Assembly: GCF_022698145.1 (NCBI RefSeq)
Contig: NZ_JALDAX010000015.1
Location: 124,001 to 188,000, forward strand
DNA length: 64,000 bases
Direction: 5' to 3'
From: Streptomyces spinosisporus
GTDB lineage: Bacteria > Actinomycetota > Actinomycetes > Streptomycetales > Streptomycetaceae
Position 1 is the stretch's first letter, and each line of letters opens with the position of its first letter. Shown here one piece after another: positions 16,418-27,980 of this stretch. Made by a program: the position numbers and the translations under genes. The notes under the pieces are model-generated. The model was not told the DNA's origin. It searched no databases and worked only from the letters and a program-made list of their open reading frames with translations.

Positions 16418-16980
16418 CACCTCTGCATCTGACGTACCAGGCCGCCGGGAAGCAGTCGGCCGAGGTCACCGACTGGGCCGCCCGGGTCGGCTGGCTCGTC
16501 GGGCTCGTCCTGTTCGTCGCGCTCGTCTACTGGCTGATGCGCGAGGGCTGGAAGTGGCGCGGCACGCTCCAGGGCGACGTGCCCGAGCTTCCTGACGCGC
16601 CGGACGAGCCCGGCGAGGCGAGACTGACGATGAGCGGGCGTTACCACGGCTCCACCACCGCCGGTCAGTGGCTGGACCGCATCGTGGCGCACGGCCTGGG
16701 CACCCGCAGCCGGGTCGAGCTCACGCTGACGGACGCGGGACTGGACGTCGTACGCCCCGGTGCGACCGACTTCTTCGTCCCCCTCGCGCAAGTGCGCGAG
16801 GCCCGGCTCGACAAGGGCATCGCCGGCAAGGTGCTGACCGAGGGCGGGCTGCTCGTGGTGACCTGGCAGCACGGCGATCGGCTGATCGACTCGGGCTTCC
16901 GCTCCGACCACGCCGCCGAGCACACCGAGTGGGTCGAGACCCTGAACCACATGATCAACAAGACGGAAGGCGCACGATGA
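16414..16980 (+). CDS. Single-pass membrane protein with PH-like domain, embedded in the pyr operon
   Basis: A 188-residue protein starting at GTG 16414 in a GTGA overlap with pyrC and ending in an ATGA overlap with carA. One transmembrane helix lies at about residues 24-44, followed by a proline/acid-rich linker. The soluble part from about residue 70 has the alternating pattern of a bacterial PH-like domain (VELTLTDAGLDVV, then LLVVTWQHG). A protein of this kind sits at the same place in mycobacteria (between pyrC and carA, from memory Rv1382). Its function is unknown. Conserved coupling suggests a role linked to pyrimidine synthesis or simply to co-expression. Confidence 0.85.
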   Translation: MTPLHLTYQAAGKQSAEVTDWAARVGWLVGLVLFVALVYWLMREGWKWRGTLQGDVPELPDAPDEPGEARLTMSGRYHGSTTAGQWLDRIVAHGLGTRSRVELTLTDAGLDVVRPGATDFFVPLAQVREARLDKGIAGKVLTEGGLLVVTWQHGDRLIDSGFRSDHAAEHTEWVETLNHMINKTEGAR

Positions 16981-18135
16981 CAACCTCCACCAGGGGAACC
17001 GCCGCGCACAGGCACGCGGCTCCCGCCGTACTCGTCCTGGAGGACGGCCGGATCTTCCGCGGCCGTGCCTACGGGGCCGTGGGGGTGACCTTCGGCGAGG
17101 CGGTCTTCTCGACCGGCATGACCGGCTACCAGGAGACCCTGACCGACCCGTCGTACCACCGCCAGGTCGTCGTGATGACCGCCCCGCACGTCGGCAACAC
17201 CGGCGTCAACGACGAGGACCCGGAGAGCAAGCGCATCTGGGTCGCCGGCTACGTCGTGCGCGACCCCGCGCGCGTGCCGTCCAACTGGCGCTCCCGCCGC
17301 TCACTGGACGACGAGCTGCGCGAGCAGGGCGTCGTCGGCATCTGTGGCATCGACACGCGCGCGCTGACGCGGCATCTGCGCGAGCGCGGCGCCATGCGCG
17401 TGGGCATCTTCTCCGGCAACGCCCTGCCCGACGAGGGCACCATGCTCGCCGAGGTCCGCCAGGCCCCCGAGATGAAGGGCGCCGACCTCGCCGCCGAGGT
17501 CGCCACCAAGGAGGCCTACGTCGTCCCGGCCGTCGGCGAGAAGAAGTTCACCGTCGCCGCCGTCGACCTCGGCATCAAGGGCATGACCCCGCACCGCATG
17601 GCCGAGCGCGGCATCGAGGTGCACGTGCTCCCGGCCACGGCCACCGTCGAGGACATCTACGCCGTCAACCCCGACGGGGTCTTCTTCTCCAACGGACCCG
17701 GCGACCCGGCCACGGCCGACCACCCCGTCTCCGTCATGCGGGCGGTCCTGGAGCGCGGCACCCCGCTGTTCGGCATCTGCTTCGGCAACCAGATCCTCGG
17801 CCGGGCGCTCGGCTTCGGCACGTACAAGCTGAAGTACGGCCACCGCGGCATCAACCAGCCCGTGCAGGACCGCACGACCGGCAAGGTCGAGGTCACCGCA
17901 CACAACCACGGCTTCGCCGTCGACGCCCCGCTCGAGAAGGTCTCCGAGACGCCCTACGGCCGCGCGGAGGTCTCCCACGTCTGTCTCAACGACAACGTGG
18001 TGGAGGGACTGCAGCTCCTCGACCGCCCGGCCTTCAGCGTCCAGTACCACCCCGAAGCGGCAGCGGGTCCGCACGACGCCGCCTACCTGTTCGACCGCTT
18101 CACGTCTTTGATGAGCACAGCTCTGGAGGGCCAGC

Positions 18136-18143
<8 letters not shown>
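16977..18143 (+). CDS. carA: Carbamoyl phosphate synthase small (glutaminase) subunit
   Basis: Hydrolyses glutamine and passes ammonia to CarB. The 388-residue protein has an N-terminal CarA domain (GVTFGEAVFSTGMTGYQE) and a class I glutamine amidotransferase domain. The nucleophile is C268 in FGICFGNQ; many homologues have GICLGHQ here, so the flanks vary slightly. The histidine and glutamate of the triad lie in QYHPEA. ATG 16977 overlaps the preceding stop (ATGA), and the stop lies inside the start of carB. Confidence 0.97.
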
Positions 18144-21444
<3,301 letters not shown>

Positions 21445-21452
21445 CAGCCGAC

Positions 21453-21482
21453 GAGGGGGACACCGGAAACGGTGTCCCCCTC
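21453..21482 (+). terminator. Intra-operon hairpin with GAAA tetraloop between carB and pyrD
   Basis: GAGGGGGACACCG at 21453-21465 pairs perfectly with 21470-21482 around a GAAA tetraloop. It begins 9 bases after the carB stop and ends 6 bases before the pyrD ribosome binding site. It could be a partial terminator or attenuator, or a stabiliser of the upstream mRNA. Confidence 0.7.
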
Positions 21483-21499
21483 TTCACGAGGACACAGTG

Positions 21500-22606
21500 A
21501 TGTACAAGCTTTTCTTCCGTCTGGTGTTCAAGCGGATGGACCCGGAGCGGGCCCACCACCTGGCGTTCCGGTGGATCAGGCTCGCGGTCCGCATCCCGGT
21601 GCTGCGCACCTTCGTCGCCGCCGCGCTCGCGCCCCGCCACAAGGAACTGCGCACCGAGGCGTTCGGGCTGCGCATGCACGGCCCCTTCGGGCTCGCCGCC
21701 GGCTTCGACAAGAACGCCGTCGCCATCGACGGCATGTCGATGCTGGGCTTCGACCACGTCGAGATCGGCACCGTGACCGGCGAGGCGCAGCCCGGCAACC
21801 CCAAGAAGCGGCTGTTCCGGCTGGTGAAGGACCGCGCGCTGATCAACCGCATGGGCTTCAACAACGAGGGCTCGCTGGCCGTGGCGGCCCGCCTGGCGTC
21901 CCGTGAGCCGGTCTTCAGGACCGTCGTGGGCGTCAACATCGGCAAGACCAAGGTCGTCCCCGAGGACGAGGCCGCCGCGGACTACGTCACGTCGACCGAG
22001 CGCCTGGCGCCGTACGCCGACTACCTGGTCGTGAACGTCTCCTCGCCCAACACGCCGGGTCTGCGCAATCTGCAGGCCACCGAGGCGCTGCGCCCGCTGC
22101 TGAGGGCCGTCCGCGAGGCCGCCGACCGTACGGTGACCGGCCGTCGCGTCCCGCTGCTGGTGAAGATCGCACCGGACCTCGCCGACGAGGACGTGGACGC
22201 CGTCGCCGACCTCGCCGTGGAGCTCGACCTGGACGGGATCATCGCCACGAACACCACCATCGCGCGCGAGGGACTCGGTTTGACATCCGAACCCTCGCTC
22301 GTCAAGGAGGCCGGCGGCCTGTCCGGAGCACCCCTGAAGACCCGCTCCCTGGAGGTGCTGCGCCGCCTCTACGCGCGCGTGGGCGACCGCATCACCCTGG
22401 TGGGCGTCGGCGGCATCGAGAACGCCGAGGACGCCTGGCAGCGCATCCTGGCCGGCGCCACCCTGGTGCAGGGCTACAGCGCCTTCATCTACGAGGGTCC
22501 CTTCTGGGCCCGCGCCGTCCACAAGGGCCTCGCCGCCCGCCTCCGCACCAGCCCGTACGCCACCCTCGCCGACGCGGTCGGCGCCGACACAAGGAAGACC
22601 GCATGA
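21500..22606 (+). CDS. pyrD: Dihydroorotate dehydrogenase (quinone), class 2
   Basis: Oxidises dihydroorotate to orotate and passes electrons to the membrane quinone pool. The 368-residue protein has the class 2 N-terminal membrane-binding helices (YKLFFRLVFKRMDPE) and the FMN barrel. Substrate-binding motifs are GLAAGFDKN, NRMGFNNEG and the catalytic-serine region NVSSPNTPGLR. ATG 21500 is preferred over the adjacent GTG 21497, because GAGG at 21488-21491 then has an eight-base spacer. The stop overlaps the pyrF start (ATGA). Confidence 0.96.
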   Translation: MYKLFFRLVFKRMDPERAHHLAFRWIRLAVRIPVLRTFVAAALAPRHKELRTEAFGLRMHGPFGLAAGFDKNAVAIDGMSMLGFDHVEIGTVTGEAQPGNPKKRLFRLVKDRALINRMGFNNEGSLAVAARLASREPVFRTVVGVNIGKTKVVPEDEAAADYVTSTERLAPYADYLVVNVSSPNTPGLRNLQATEALRPLLRAVREAADRTVTGRRVPLLVKIAPDLADEDVDAVADLAVELDLDGIIATNTTIAREGLGLTSEPSLVKEAGGLSGAPLKTRSLEVLRRLYARVGDRITLVGVGGIENAEDAWQRILAGATLVQGYSAFIYEGPFWARAVHKGLAARLRTSPYATLADAVGADTRKTA

Positions 22607-23448
22607 GCGCTCTCGACCCCTTCGGTACCCGTCTGCGCCGCGCCATGGACGAACGCGGCCCGTTGTGCGTCGGCATCGACCCGCACGCCTCGCTGCTCGT
22701 CGAGTGGGGTCTCAACGACGACGTCGCCGGTCTGGAGCGGTTCAGCCGCACGGTCGTCGAGGCGGTGGCCGACCGGGTCGCCGTGCTGAAGCCGCAGAGC
22801 GCGTTCTTCGAGCGCTTCGGGTCGCGCGGCATCGCCGTACTGGAGAAGTCGGTCGAACAGGCGCGGGCGGCCGGTGCGCTGGTCCTGATGGACGCCAAGC
22901 GCGGCGACATCGGCTCGACCATGTCCGCGTACGCCGAGACCTTCCTGCACAAGGACTCGCCCCTGTTCTCGGACGCGCTCACCGTCTCGCCCTACCTCGG
23001 CTACGGCTCGCTCTCCCCGGCCGTCGCCCTCGCCCGGGAGAGCGGCACGGGCCTGTTCGTGCTCGCGCTGACCTCCAACCCGGAGGGCGGCGAGGTGCAG
23101 CACGCGGTCCGTGCCGACGGACGGAACGTGGGGGCGACGATGCTGGCGCACCTCGCCGCCGAGAACGCGGGCGAGGAGCCGCTGGGCTCCTTCGGGGCGG
23201 TCGTCGGCGCCACCCTGGGCGATCTGTCGACGTACGACCTGGACATCAACGGGCCGCTCCTGGCGCCCGGCATCGGCGCCCAGGGGGCGACGCCCGCCGA
23301 TCTTCCCCGGGTGTTCGGCGCGGCGGTGCGCAACATGGTGCCGCACGTCAGCCGGGGAGTGCTGCGGCACGGTCCGGACGCCGGGGCGCTGCGCTCGGCC
23401 GCGGACCGTTACGCGGAGGAGATCCGGGTCGCCGTGGCGGCCGTGTGA
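22603..23448 (+). CDS. pyrF: Orotidine 5'-phosphate decarboxylase (type 2)
   Basis: Forms UMP from OMP, the final step of the pathway. The 281-residue protein is longer than the E. coli type and matches the actinobacterial type 2 subfamily. The catalytic charge network is visible in LMDAKRGDIGS, with K99 as the key lysine. Its ATG overlaps the pyrD stop and it ends the pyr operon, with a hairpin directly after it. Confidence 0.96.
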   Translation: MSALDPFGTRLRRAMDERGPLCVGIDPHASLLVEWGLNDDVAGLERFSRTVVEAVADRVAVLKPQSAFFERFGSRGIAVLEKSVEQARAAGALVLMDAKRGDIGSTMSAYAETFLHKDSPLFSDALTVSPYLGYGSLSPAVALARESGTGLFVLALTSNPEGGEVQHAVRADGRNVGATMLAHLAAENAGEEPLGSFGAVVGATLGDLSTYDLDINGPLLAPGIGAQGATPADLPRVFGAAVRNMVPHVSRGVLRHGPDAGALRSAADRYAEEIRVAVAAV

Positions 23449-23454
23449 GGTCTT

Positions 23455-23480
23455 CGTGACGGCCCTCCGCGGCCGTCACG
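23455..23480 (+). terminator. Terminator of the pyrimidine operon
   Basis: CGTGACGGCC at 23455-23464 pairs perfectly with GGCCGTCACG at 23471-23480 around six bases, starting seven bases after the pyrF stop. Confidence 0.75.
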
Positions 23481-23643
23481 ACCCTCCTCGCGGGCGTTCC
23501 GGCCGGTCGAGCGAGTCCTCCGACGAGTGGCCGGACGAGTGTTCTAGGAACGGCTTGAGCCTGGATACATGCTCAAATCCGGGGCAGTATGTTCTAAATG
23601 TCCGACCTGGCGGAGGCTGACCAGGACTTTTCCGCTGTTCTCG

Positions 23644-23672
23644 CTGACTCTGGCGGACTTGCCCGCTAGTCT
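23644..23672 (+). promoter_or_regulatory. Candidate HrdB-type promoter of sIHF
   Basis: CTGACT (-35, 23644-23649) and TAGTCT (-10, 23667-23672) are separated by 17 bp. They lie in the 333-bp gap between pyrF and sIHF. This would give a 5' leader of roughly 100 bases. I recognise nothing else in the gap except the pyrF terminator. Confidence 0.5.
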
Positions 23673-23781
23673 CCGACGAGAGTCAACGGGCAAGCGTGTT
23701 GCTCGTGGCTCCCCAGGTGTGGGGCGACTAGGTTCCTCACCGGTCCGTATCCGACAGTTCGACATCCGAGGTGACGTAGGC

Positions 23782-24105
23782 GTGGCTCTTCCGCCCCTTA
23801 CCCCTGAACAGCGCGCAGCCGCGCTCGAAAAGGCCGCCGCGGCTCGCCGGGAGCGGGCCGAGGTCAAGAATCGACTCAAGCACTCCGGCGCCTCCCTGCA
23901 CGAGGTCATCAAGCAGGGCCAGGAGAACGACGTCATCGGCAAGATGAAGGTCTCCGCGCTGCTCGAGTCCCTGCCGGGCGTGGGCAAGGTCCGCGCCAAG
24001 CAGATCATGGAGCGACTCGGCATCTCCGAAAGCCGCCGTGTGCGCGGCCTCGGTTCCAACCAGATCGCCTCCCTGGAGCGTGAGTTCGGCAGCACCGGCT
24101 CCTGA
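23782..24105 (+). CDS. ihf: Actinobacterial integration host factor sIHF
   Basis: A 107-residue nucleoid-associated DNA-binding protein, unrelated in sequence to the E. coli IHF/HU family, that bends and organises DNA and influences development in Streptomyces. The sequence shows the long basic N-terminal helix (TPEQRAAALEKAAAARRERAE) and the helix-two-turns-helix region ESLPGVGKVRAKQIMERLGI. The start is GTG 23782, which fits the known length; the upstream in-frame extension is not supported. GAGG lies ten bases upstream. gmk and rpoZ follow. Confidence 0.95.
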   Translation: MALPPLTPEQRAAALEKAAAARRERAEVKNRLKHSGASLHEVIKQGQENDVIGKMKVSALLESLPGVGKVRAKQIMERLGISESRRVRGLGSNQIASLEREFGSTGS

Positions 24106-24114
24106 GTCCGGGTT

Positions 24115-24135
24115 CCCGGGACCGGGCGTCCCGGG
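24115..24135 (+). terminator. Small hairpin after sIHF
   Basis: CCCGGGAC at 24115-24122 pairs perfectly with GTCCCGGG at 24128-24135 around a five-base loop, ten bases after the sIHF stop and 29 bases before the gmk ATG. Confidence 0.5.
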
Positions 24136-24164
24136 CACTTGGGGATTGCTGGAATAATCGCTGC

Positions 24165-24758
24165 ATGGCTGCAACATCCCGGGGGACGACCCCCGAGCCC
24201 CCGGACGCACGTCCGCGGCTGACCGTGCTCTCCGGCCCCTCCGGGGTCGGCAAGAGCACGGTCGTCGCGCATATGCGCAAGGAACACCCCGAGGTCTGGC
24301 TCTCGGTGTCGGCGACGACCCGCAGGCCCCGCCCCGGCGAGAAGCACGGTGTCCACTACTTCTTCGTCACCGACGAGGAGATGGACAAGCTGATCGCCAA
24401 CGGCGAGCTGCTGGAGTGGGCGGAGTTCGCGGGCAATCGCTACGGCACGCCGCGTGCGGCCGTGCTGGAGCACCTCGAGGCCGGCGTGCCGGTCCTGCTG
24501 GAGATCGACCTCCAGGGCGCCCGGCAGGTCCGCGAGACCATGCCCGAGGGCCGGCTGGTGTTCCTGGCTCCGCCCTCCTGGGAGGAGCTCGTGCGCAGGC
24601 TCACCGGGCGGGGCACCGAACCGCCCGAGGTGATCGAGCGCCGCCTGGCCGCGGCGAAGATCGAGCTGGCGGCCGAGCCGGAGTTCGACACGACCCTGGT
24701 CAACACCTCCGTCGAGGACGTGGCGCGCGAGCTGCTAGCCTTGATGGATGTCCTGTGA
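24165..24758 (+). CDS. gmk: Guanylate kinase
   Basis: Phosphorylates GMP to GDP. The 197-residue protein has the P-loop LSGPSGVGKST after a 20-residue N-terminal tail, then SVSATTRRPRPGE and GVHYFFV for GMP recognition, and LLEWAEFAGNRYGTP. As in many bacteria it lies directly before rpoZ, 53 bases apart, linking GTP supply and the RNA polymerase omega subunit. Confidence 0.97.
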   Translation: MAATSRGTTPEPPDARPRLTVLSGPSGVGKSTVVAHMRKEHPEVWLSVSATTRRPRPGEKHGVHYFFVTDEEMDKLIANGELLEWAEFAGNRYGTPRAAVLEHLEAGVPVLLEIDLQGARQVRETMPEGRLVFLAPPSWEELVRRLTGRGTEPPEVIERRLAAAKIELAAEPEFDTTLVNTSVEDVARELLALMDVL

Positions 24759-24779
24759 TCACGAGTGATGTGATCACGA
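24755..24779. repeat. Two GTGATCACGA direct repeats before rpoZ
   Basis: The ten-base word GTGATCACGA occurs at 24755-24764 and 24770-24779, 15 bp apart, and contains the palindrome GTGATCAC. The first copy contains the gmk stop codon. The pair ends 32 bases before the rpoZ start and could be a protein-binding site. Confidence 0.5.
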
Positions 24780-24811
24780 CCGATCTTTTCCCATCCATCG
24801 GAAGGTAGAGC

Positions 24812-25084
24812 GTGTCCTCTTCCATCTCCGCGCCCGAGGGCATCATCAACCCGCCGATCGACGAGCTCCTCGAGGCCACCGACTCGAAGTACAGCCTCGT
24901 GATCTACGCGGCCAAGCGTGCCCGCCAGATCAACGCGTACTACTCGCAGCTCGGCGAGGGCCTCCTCGAGTACGTCGGTCCGCTCGTCGACACCCACGTC
25001 CACGAGAAGCCGCTCTCGATCGCCCTGCGCGAGATCAACGCGGGTCTGCTGACGTCCGAGGCCATCGAGGGTCCCGCGCAGTAG
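24812..25084 (+). CDS. rpoZ: RNA polymerase omega subunit
   Basis: Small accessory subunit that helps assemble beta-prime into RNA polymerase. The 90-residue protein has the conserved INPPIDELLEATDSKYSLVI and AAKRARQIN segments. It starts with GTG 24812, with GAAGG eight bases upstream. The end of the gene is duplicated on a tiny scale: a 12-bp unit including the stop is repeated in tandem. A strong terminator separates it from coaBC. Confidence 0.97.
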   Translation: MSSSISAPEGIINPPIDELLEATDSKYSLVIYAAKRARQINAYYSQLGEGLLEYVGPLVDTHVHEKPLSIALREINAGLLTSEAIEGPAQ

Positions 25085-25101
25085 TACTCGCAGTAGTACT
25101 T
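25078..25101 (+). repeat. 12-bp tandem repeat spanning the rpoZ stop codon
   Basis: GCAGTAGTACTC at 25078-25089 is followed directly by GCAGTAGTACTT at 25090-25101. Each copy contains an in-frame TAG, so the gene has a spare stop codon four codons on. Confidence 0.8.
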
Positions 25102-25121
25102 TCGTATCGCATTCGGTTTTT

Positions 25122-25156
25122 CCACAGGCCCGGCAGCGCGACTGTCGGGCCTGTGG
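25122..25156 (+). terminator. Terminator of rpoZ
   Basis: CCACAGGCCCGGCAG at 25122-25136 pairs with 25142-25156 over 15 bp (one G-U pair) around a five-base loop, 37 bases after the rpoZ stop. Confidence 0.85.
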
Positions 25157-25196
25157 TGTGTCATGGAGTCCGTACGTTCGACGAAGGGGAGGCCCG

Positions 25197-26399
25197 GTGG
25201 ACAAGCCGAAGGTCGTGCTGGGGGTCAGCGGCGGCATCGCCGCGTACAAGGCCTGTGAGCTGCTGCGCAGGCTGACGGAGTCGGGACACGACGTGCGCGT
25301 CGTGCCGACCGCCTCCGCCCTGCACTTCGTGGGCGCCGCGACCTGGTCCGCCCTGTCCGGCCACCCCGTCTCCACCGAGGTCTGGGACGACGTCCACGAG
25401 GTCCCGCACGTCCGCATCGGCCAGCACGCAGATCTCGTTGTCGTCGCCCCGGCCACCGCGGACGTCCTCGCCAAGGCCGCTCACGGCCTCGCCGACGACC
25501 TGCTCACCAACACGCTCCTGACCGCCCGCTGCCCGGTCGTCTTCGCCCCCGCGATGCACACGGAGATGTGGGAGCACCCGGCCACCCAGGAGAACGTGGC
25601 GACGCTGCGCCGCCGCGGCGCCGTCGTCATCGAGCCCGCCGTCGGCCGGCTCACCGGCGTCGACACCGGAAAGGGCCGGCTGCCCGACCCGGCGGAGATC
25701 TACGCCGTCTGCCGCCGTGTGCTCGACCGCGGCGTCACCGAGCCCGACCTCAGGGGCCGGCACGTCGTGGTGAGCGCGGGCGGCACCCGCGAGCCCCTCG
25801 ACCCCGTGCGCTTCCTCGGCAACCGCTCCTCCGGCAAGCAGGGGTACGCGCTCGCCCGCACCGCCGCGGCGCGCGGCGCCCGGGTCACGCTCGTTGCCGC
25901 GAACACCGGCCTGCCCGACCCGGCGGGCGTGGACGTCGTCCCGGTCGGCACGGCCGTCCAGCTGCGCGAGGCCGTGCTGAAGGCCGCCGCGGACGCCGAC
26001 GCCGTCGTGATGGCGGCCGCGGTCGCGGACTTCCGCCCCGCGGCGTACGCGTCCGGGAAGATCAAGAAGAAGGACGACAAGGAGCCCGACCCCATCGTCC
26101 TCGTGCGCAATCCGGACATCCTCGCGGAGATCTCGGCGGAGCGCGCCAGGGCCGGTCAGGTGATCGTGGGCTTCGCCGCCGAGACCGACGACGTCCTGGC
26201 CAACGGCCGGGCGAAGCTGGCACGAAAAGGCTGTGACCTTCTCGTGGTGAACGAGGTGGGGGAGCGCAAGACCTTCGGCTCCGAGGAGAACGAGGCGGTG
26301 GTGCTGGGCGCCGACGGCACCGAGACCCCGGTCGCCCACGGGCCCAAGGAGCACCTGGCCGAAACGGTGTGGGACCTGGTGGCGCAGCGCCTCACCTGA
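25197..26399 (+). CDS. coaBC: Bifunctional phosphopantothenoylcysteine decarboxylase / phosphopantothenate-cysteine ligase
   Basis: Catalyses two steps of coenzyme A synthesis. The 400-residue protein has an FMN-dependent CoaC half (LGVSGGIAAYKACELLRRL at the start, APATADVLAKAAHGLADDLL, PAMHTEMW) and a CoaB half from about residue 185 (VVSAGGTREPLDPVRFLGNRSSG, with the lysine motif GKIKKK). GTG 25197 is chosen because AAGGGGAGG lies just upstream and it places the first strand correctly. An upstream start in the same frame would fall inside the rpoZ terminator. Confidence 0.96.
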   Translation: MDKPKVVLGVSGGIAAYKACELLRRLTESGHDVRVVPTASALHFVGAATWSALSGHPVSTEVWDDVHEVPHVRIGQHADLVVVAPATADVLAKAAHGLADDLLTNTLLTARCPVVFAPAMHTEMWEHPATQENVATLRRRGAVVIEPAVGRLTGVDTGKGRLPDPAEIYAVCRRVLDRGVTEPDLRGRHVVVSAGGTREPLDPVRFLGNRSSGKQGYALARTAAARGARVTLVAANTGLPDPAGVDVVPVGTAVQLREAVLKAAADADAVVMAAAVADFRPAAYASGKIKKKDDKEPDPIVLVRNPDILAEISAERARAGQVIVGFAAETDDVLANGRAKLARKGCDLLVVNEVGERKTFGSEENEAVVLGADGTETPVAHGPKEHLAETVWDLVAQRLT

Positions 26400-26425
26400 A
26401 TGTTCCATCCGCTTCTCGGACCTCT

Positions 26426-26448
26426 CACACCTCTGCCACAGAGGTGTG
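26426..26448 (+). terminator. Hairpin after coaBC
   Basis: CACACCTCTG at 26426-26435 pairs perfectly with CAGAGGTGTG at 26439-26448 across a three-base loop, 26 bases after the coaBC stop. The rest of the 239-bp gap to metK holds AT-richer words (TAAACT at 26553, TATGAT at 26600) that could be -10 boxes, without clear -35 partners. Confidence 0.65.
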
Positions 26449-26638
26449 GCGCCTCTGGCCAAGGCCGCCGGGATCCGGGCAGAATGCCCGTGCCCGAGGT
26501 CACAGCACTCCCGAGAGGCGAGACAGGGAGGCCGATGGCGGGGTACGACCGATAAACTGTTCTCGGACGACACCGGGCGCAGCCCCCGGGCCGTCCGCCT
26601 ATGATCAGCCAGCAGCCGCTGCAACCCCAGGGAGCGTT

Positions 26639-27847
26639 GTGTCCCGTCGCCTGTTCACCTCGGAGTCCGTGACCGAGGGTCACCCCGACAAGATCGCTGA
26701 CCAGATCAGCGACACCATTCTCGACGCGCTTCTGCGCGAGGACCCGACCTCCCGGGTCGCGGTCGAGACCCTGATCACGACCGGCCTGGTGCACGTGGCC
26801 GGTGAGGTCACCACCAAGACGTACGCGGACATCGCGACCCTCGTCCGCAACAAGATCCTCGAGATCGGCTACGACTCCTCCAAGAAGGGCTTCGACGGCG
26901 CCTCCTGCGGTGTCTCGGTGTCCATCGGCGCGCAGTCCCCCGACATCGCCCAGGGCGTCGACACGGCGTACGAGTCCAGGGTCGAGGGCGACGAGGATGA
27001 GCTGGACCGCCAGGGCGCGGGCGACCAGGGCCTGATGTTCGGCTATGCCACGGACGAGACGCCCACCCTCATGCCGCTGCCGATCTTCCTGGCGCACCGC
27101 CTGTCGAGCCGCCTGTCCGAGGTCCGCAAGAACGGCACCATCCCCTACCTGCGCCCCGACGGCAAGACGCAGGTCACCATCGAGTACGACGGCGACAAGG
27201 CCGTCCGCCTCGACACGGTGGTCGTCTCCTCGCAGCACGCGAGCGACATCGACCTGGAGTCGCTGCTCGCCCCCGACATCCGCGAGTTCGTGGTGGAGCC
27301 GGAGCTGAAGGCGCTCCTGGACGAGGGCATCAAGCTGGACACGGAGAACTACCGCCTCCTCGTCAACCCCACCGGCCGCTTCGAGATCGGCGGTCCGATG
27401 GGCGACGCCGGCCTCACCGGCCGCAAGATCATCATCGACACCTACGGCGGCATGGCCCGCCACGGCGGCGGCGCCTTCTCCGGCAAGGACCCGTCCAAGG
27501 TCGACCGCTCCGCCGCGTACGCGATGCGGTGGGTCGCGAAGAACGTGGTCGCCGCGGGCCTCGCCTCGCGCTGCGAGGTCCAGGTCGCGTACGCCATCGG
27601 CAAGGCCGAGCCGGTCGGTCTCTTCGTGGAGACCTTCGGCACCGCCAAGGTCGACACCGAGAAGATCGAGAAGGCCATCGACGAGGTCTTCGACCTCCGC
27701 CCGGCCGCGATCATCCGCGACCTCGACCTGCTCCGCCCGATCTACGCCCAGACCGCGGCCTACGGCCACTTCGGCCGTGAGATCCCCGACTTCACCTGGG
27801 AGAAGACGGACCGCGTGGACGCCCTGCGCAAGGCCGTGGGCCTGTAG
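26639..27847 (+). CDS. metK: S-adenosylmethionine synthetase
   Basis: Makes SAM from methionine and ATP. The 402-residue protein has ESVTEGHPDKIADQISD at the N-terminus, the GAGDQGLMFGYA hexapeptide region and the P-loop-like GGGAFSGKDPSKVDRSAAY. GTG 26639 is the start that gives the normal family N-terminus, with AGGGAG four bases upstream. No SAM riboswitch was recognised in the leader. A UUCG-loop terminator follows. Confidence 0.97.
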   Translation: MSRRLFTSESVTEGHPDKIADQISDTILDALLREDPTSRVAVETLITTGLVHVAGEVTTKTYADIATLVRNKILEIGYDSSKKGFDGASCGVSVSIGAQSPDIAQGVDTAYESRVEGDEDELDRQGAGDQGLMFGYATDETPTLMPLPIFLAHRLSSRLSEVRKNGTIPYLRPDGKTQVTIEYDGDKAVRLDTVVVSSQHASDIDLESLLAPDIREFVVEPELKALLDEGIKLDTENYRLLVNPTGRFEIGGPMGDAGLTGRKIIIDTYGGMARHGGGAFSGKDPSKVDRSAAYAMRWVAKNVVAAGLASRCEVQVAYAIGKAEPVGLFVETFGTAKVDTEKIEKAIDEVFDLRPAAIIRDLDLLRPIYAQTAAYGHFGREIPDFTWEKTDRVDALRKAVGL

Positions 27848-27860
27848 GTCCCTGCGACGT

Positions 27861-27900
27861 GCCGAGAGGCCCGGTTCCCTTCGGGGGGCCGGGCCTCGGC
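27861..27900 (+). terminator. UUCG-loop terminator after metK
   Basis: GCCG-AG-AGGCCCGG pairs with CCGGGCCT-CGGC, with an upper CCC/GGG stem closed by a TTCG tetraloop (27880-27883). It lies 13 bases after the metK stop. Confidence 0.8.
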
Positions 27901-27980
27901 GTGTTCCCGGCGGTGAGGTCGCCCGCCGGTCGGGAACTCGGGGGCGCGTCGGTGTCAGTGGGCTTTGCAAGAATGCAGGG

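Noticed and set aside
26400..26638. SAM riboswitch upstream of metK
   Set aside because: No SAM-I, SAM-II or SAM-IV core could be traced; only a terminator hairpin and weak -10 words are seen.
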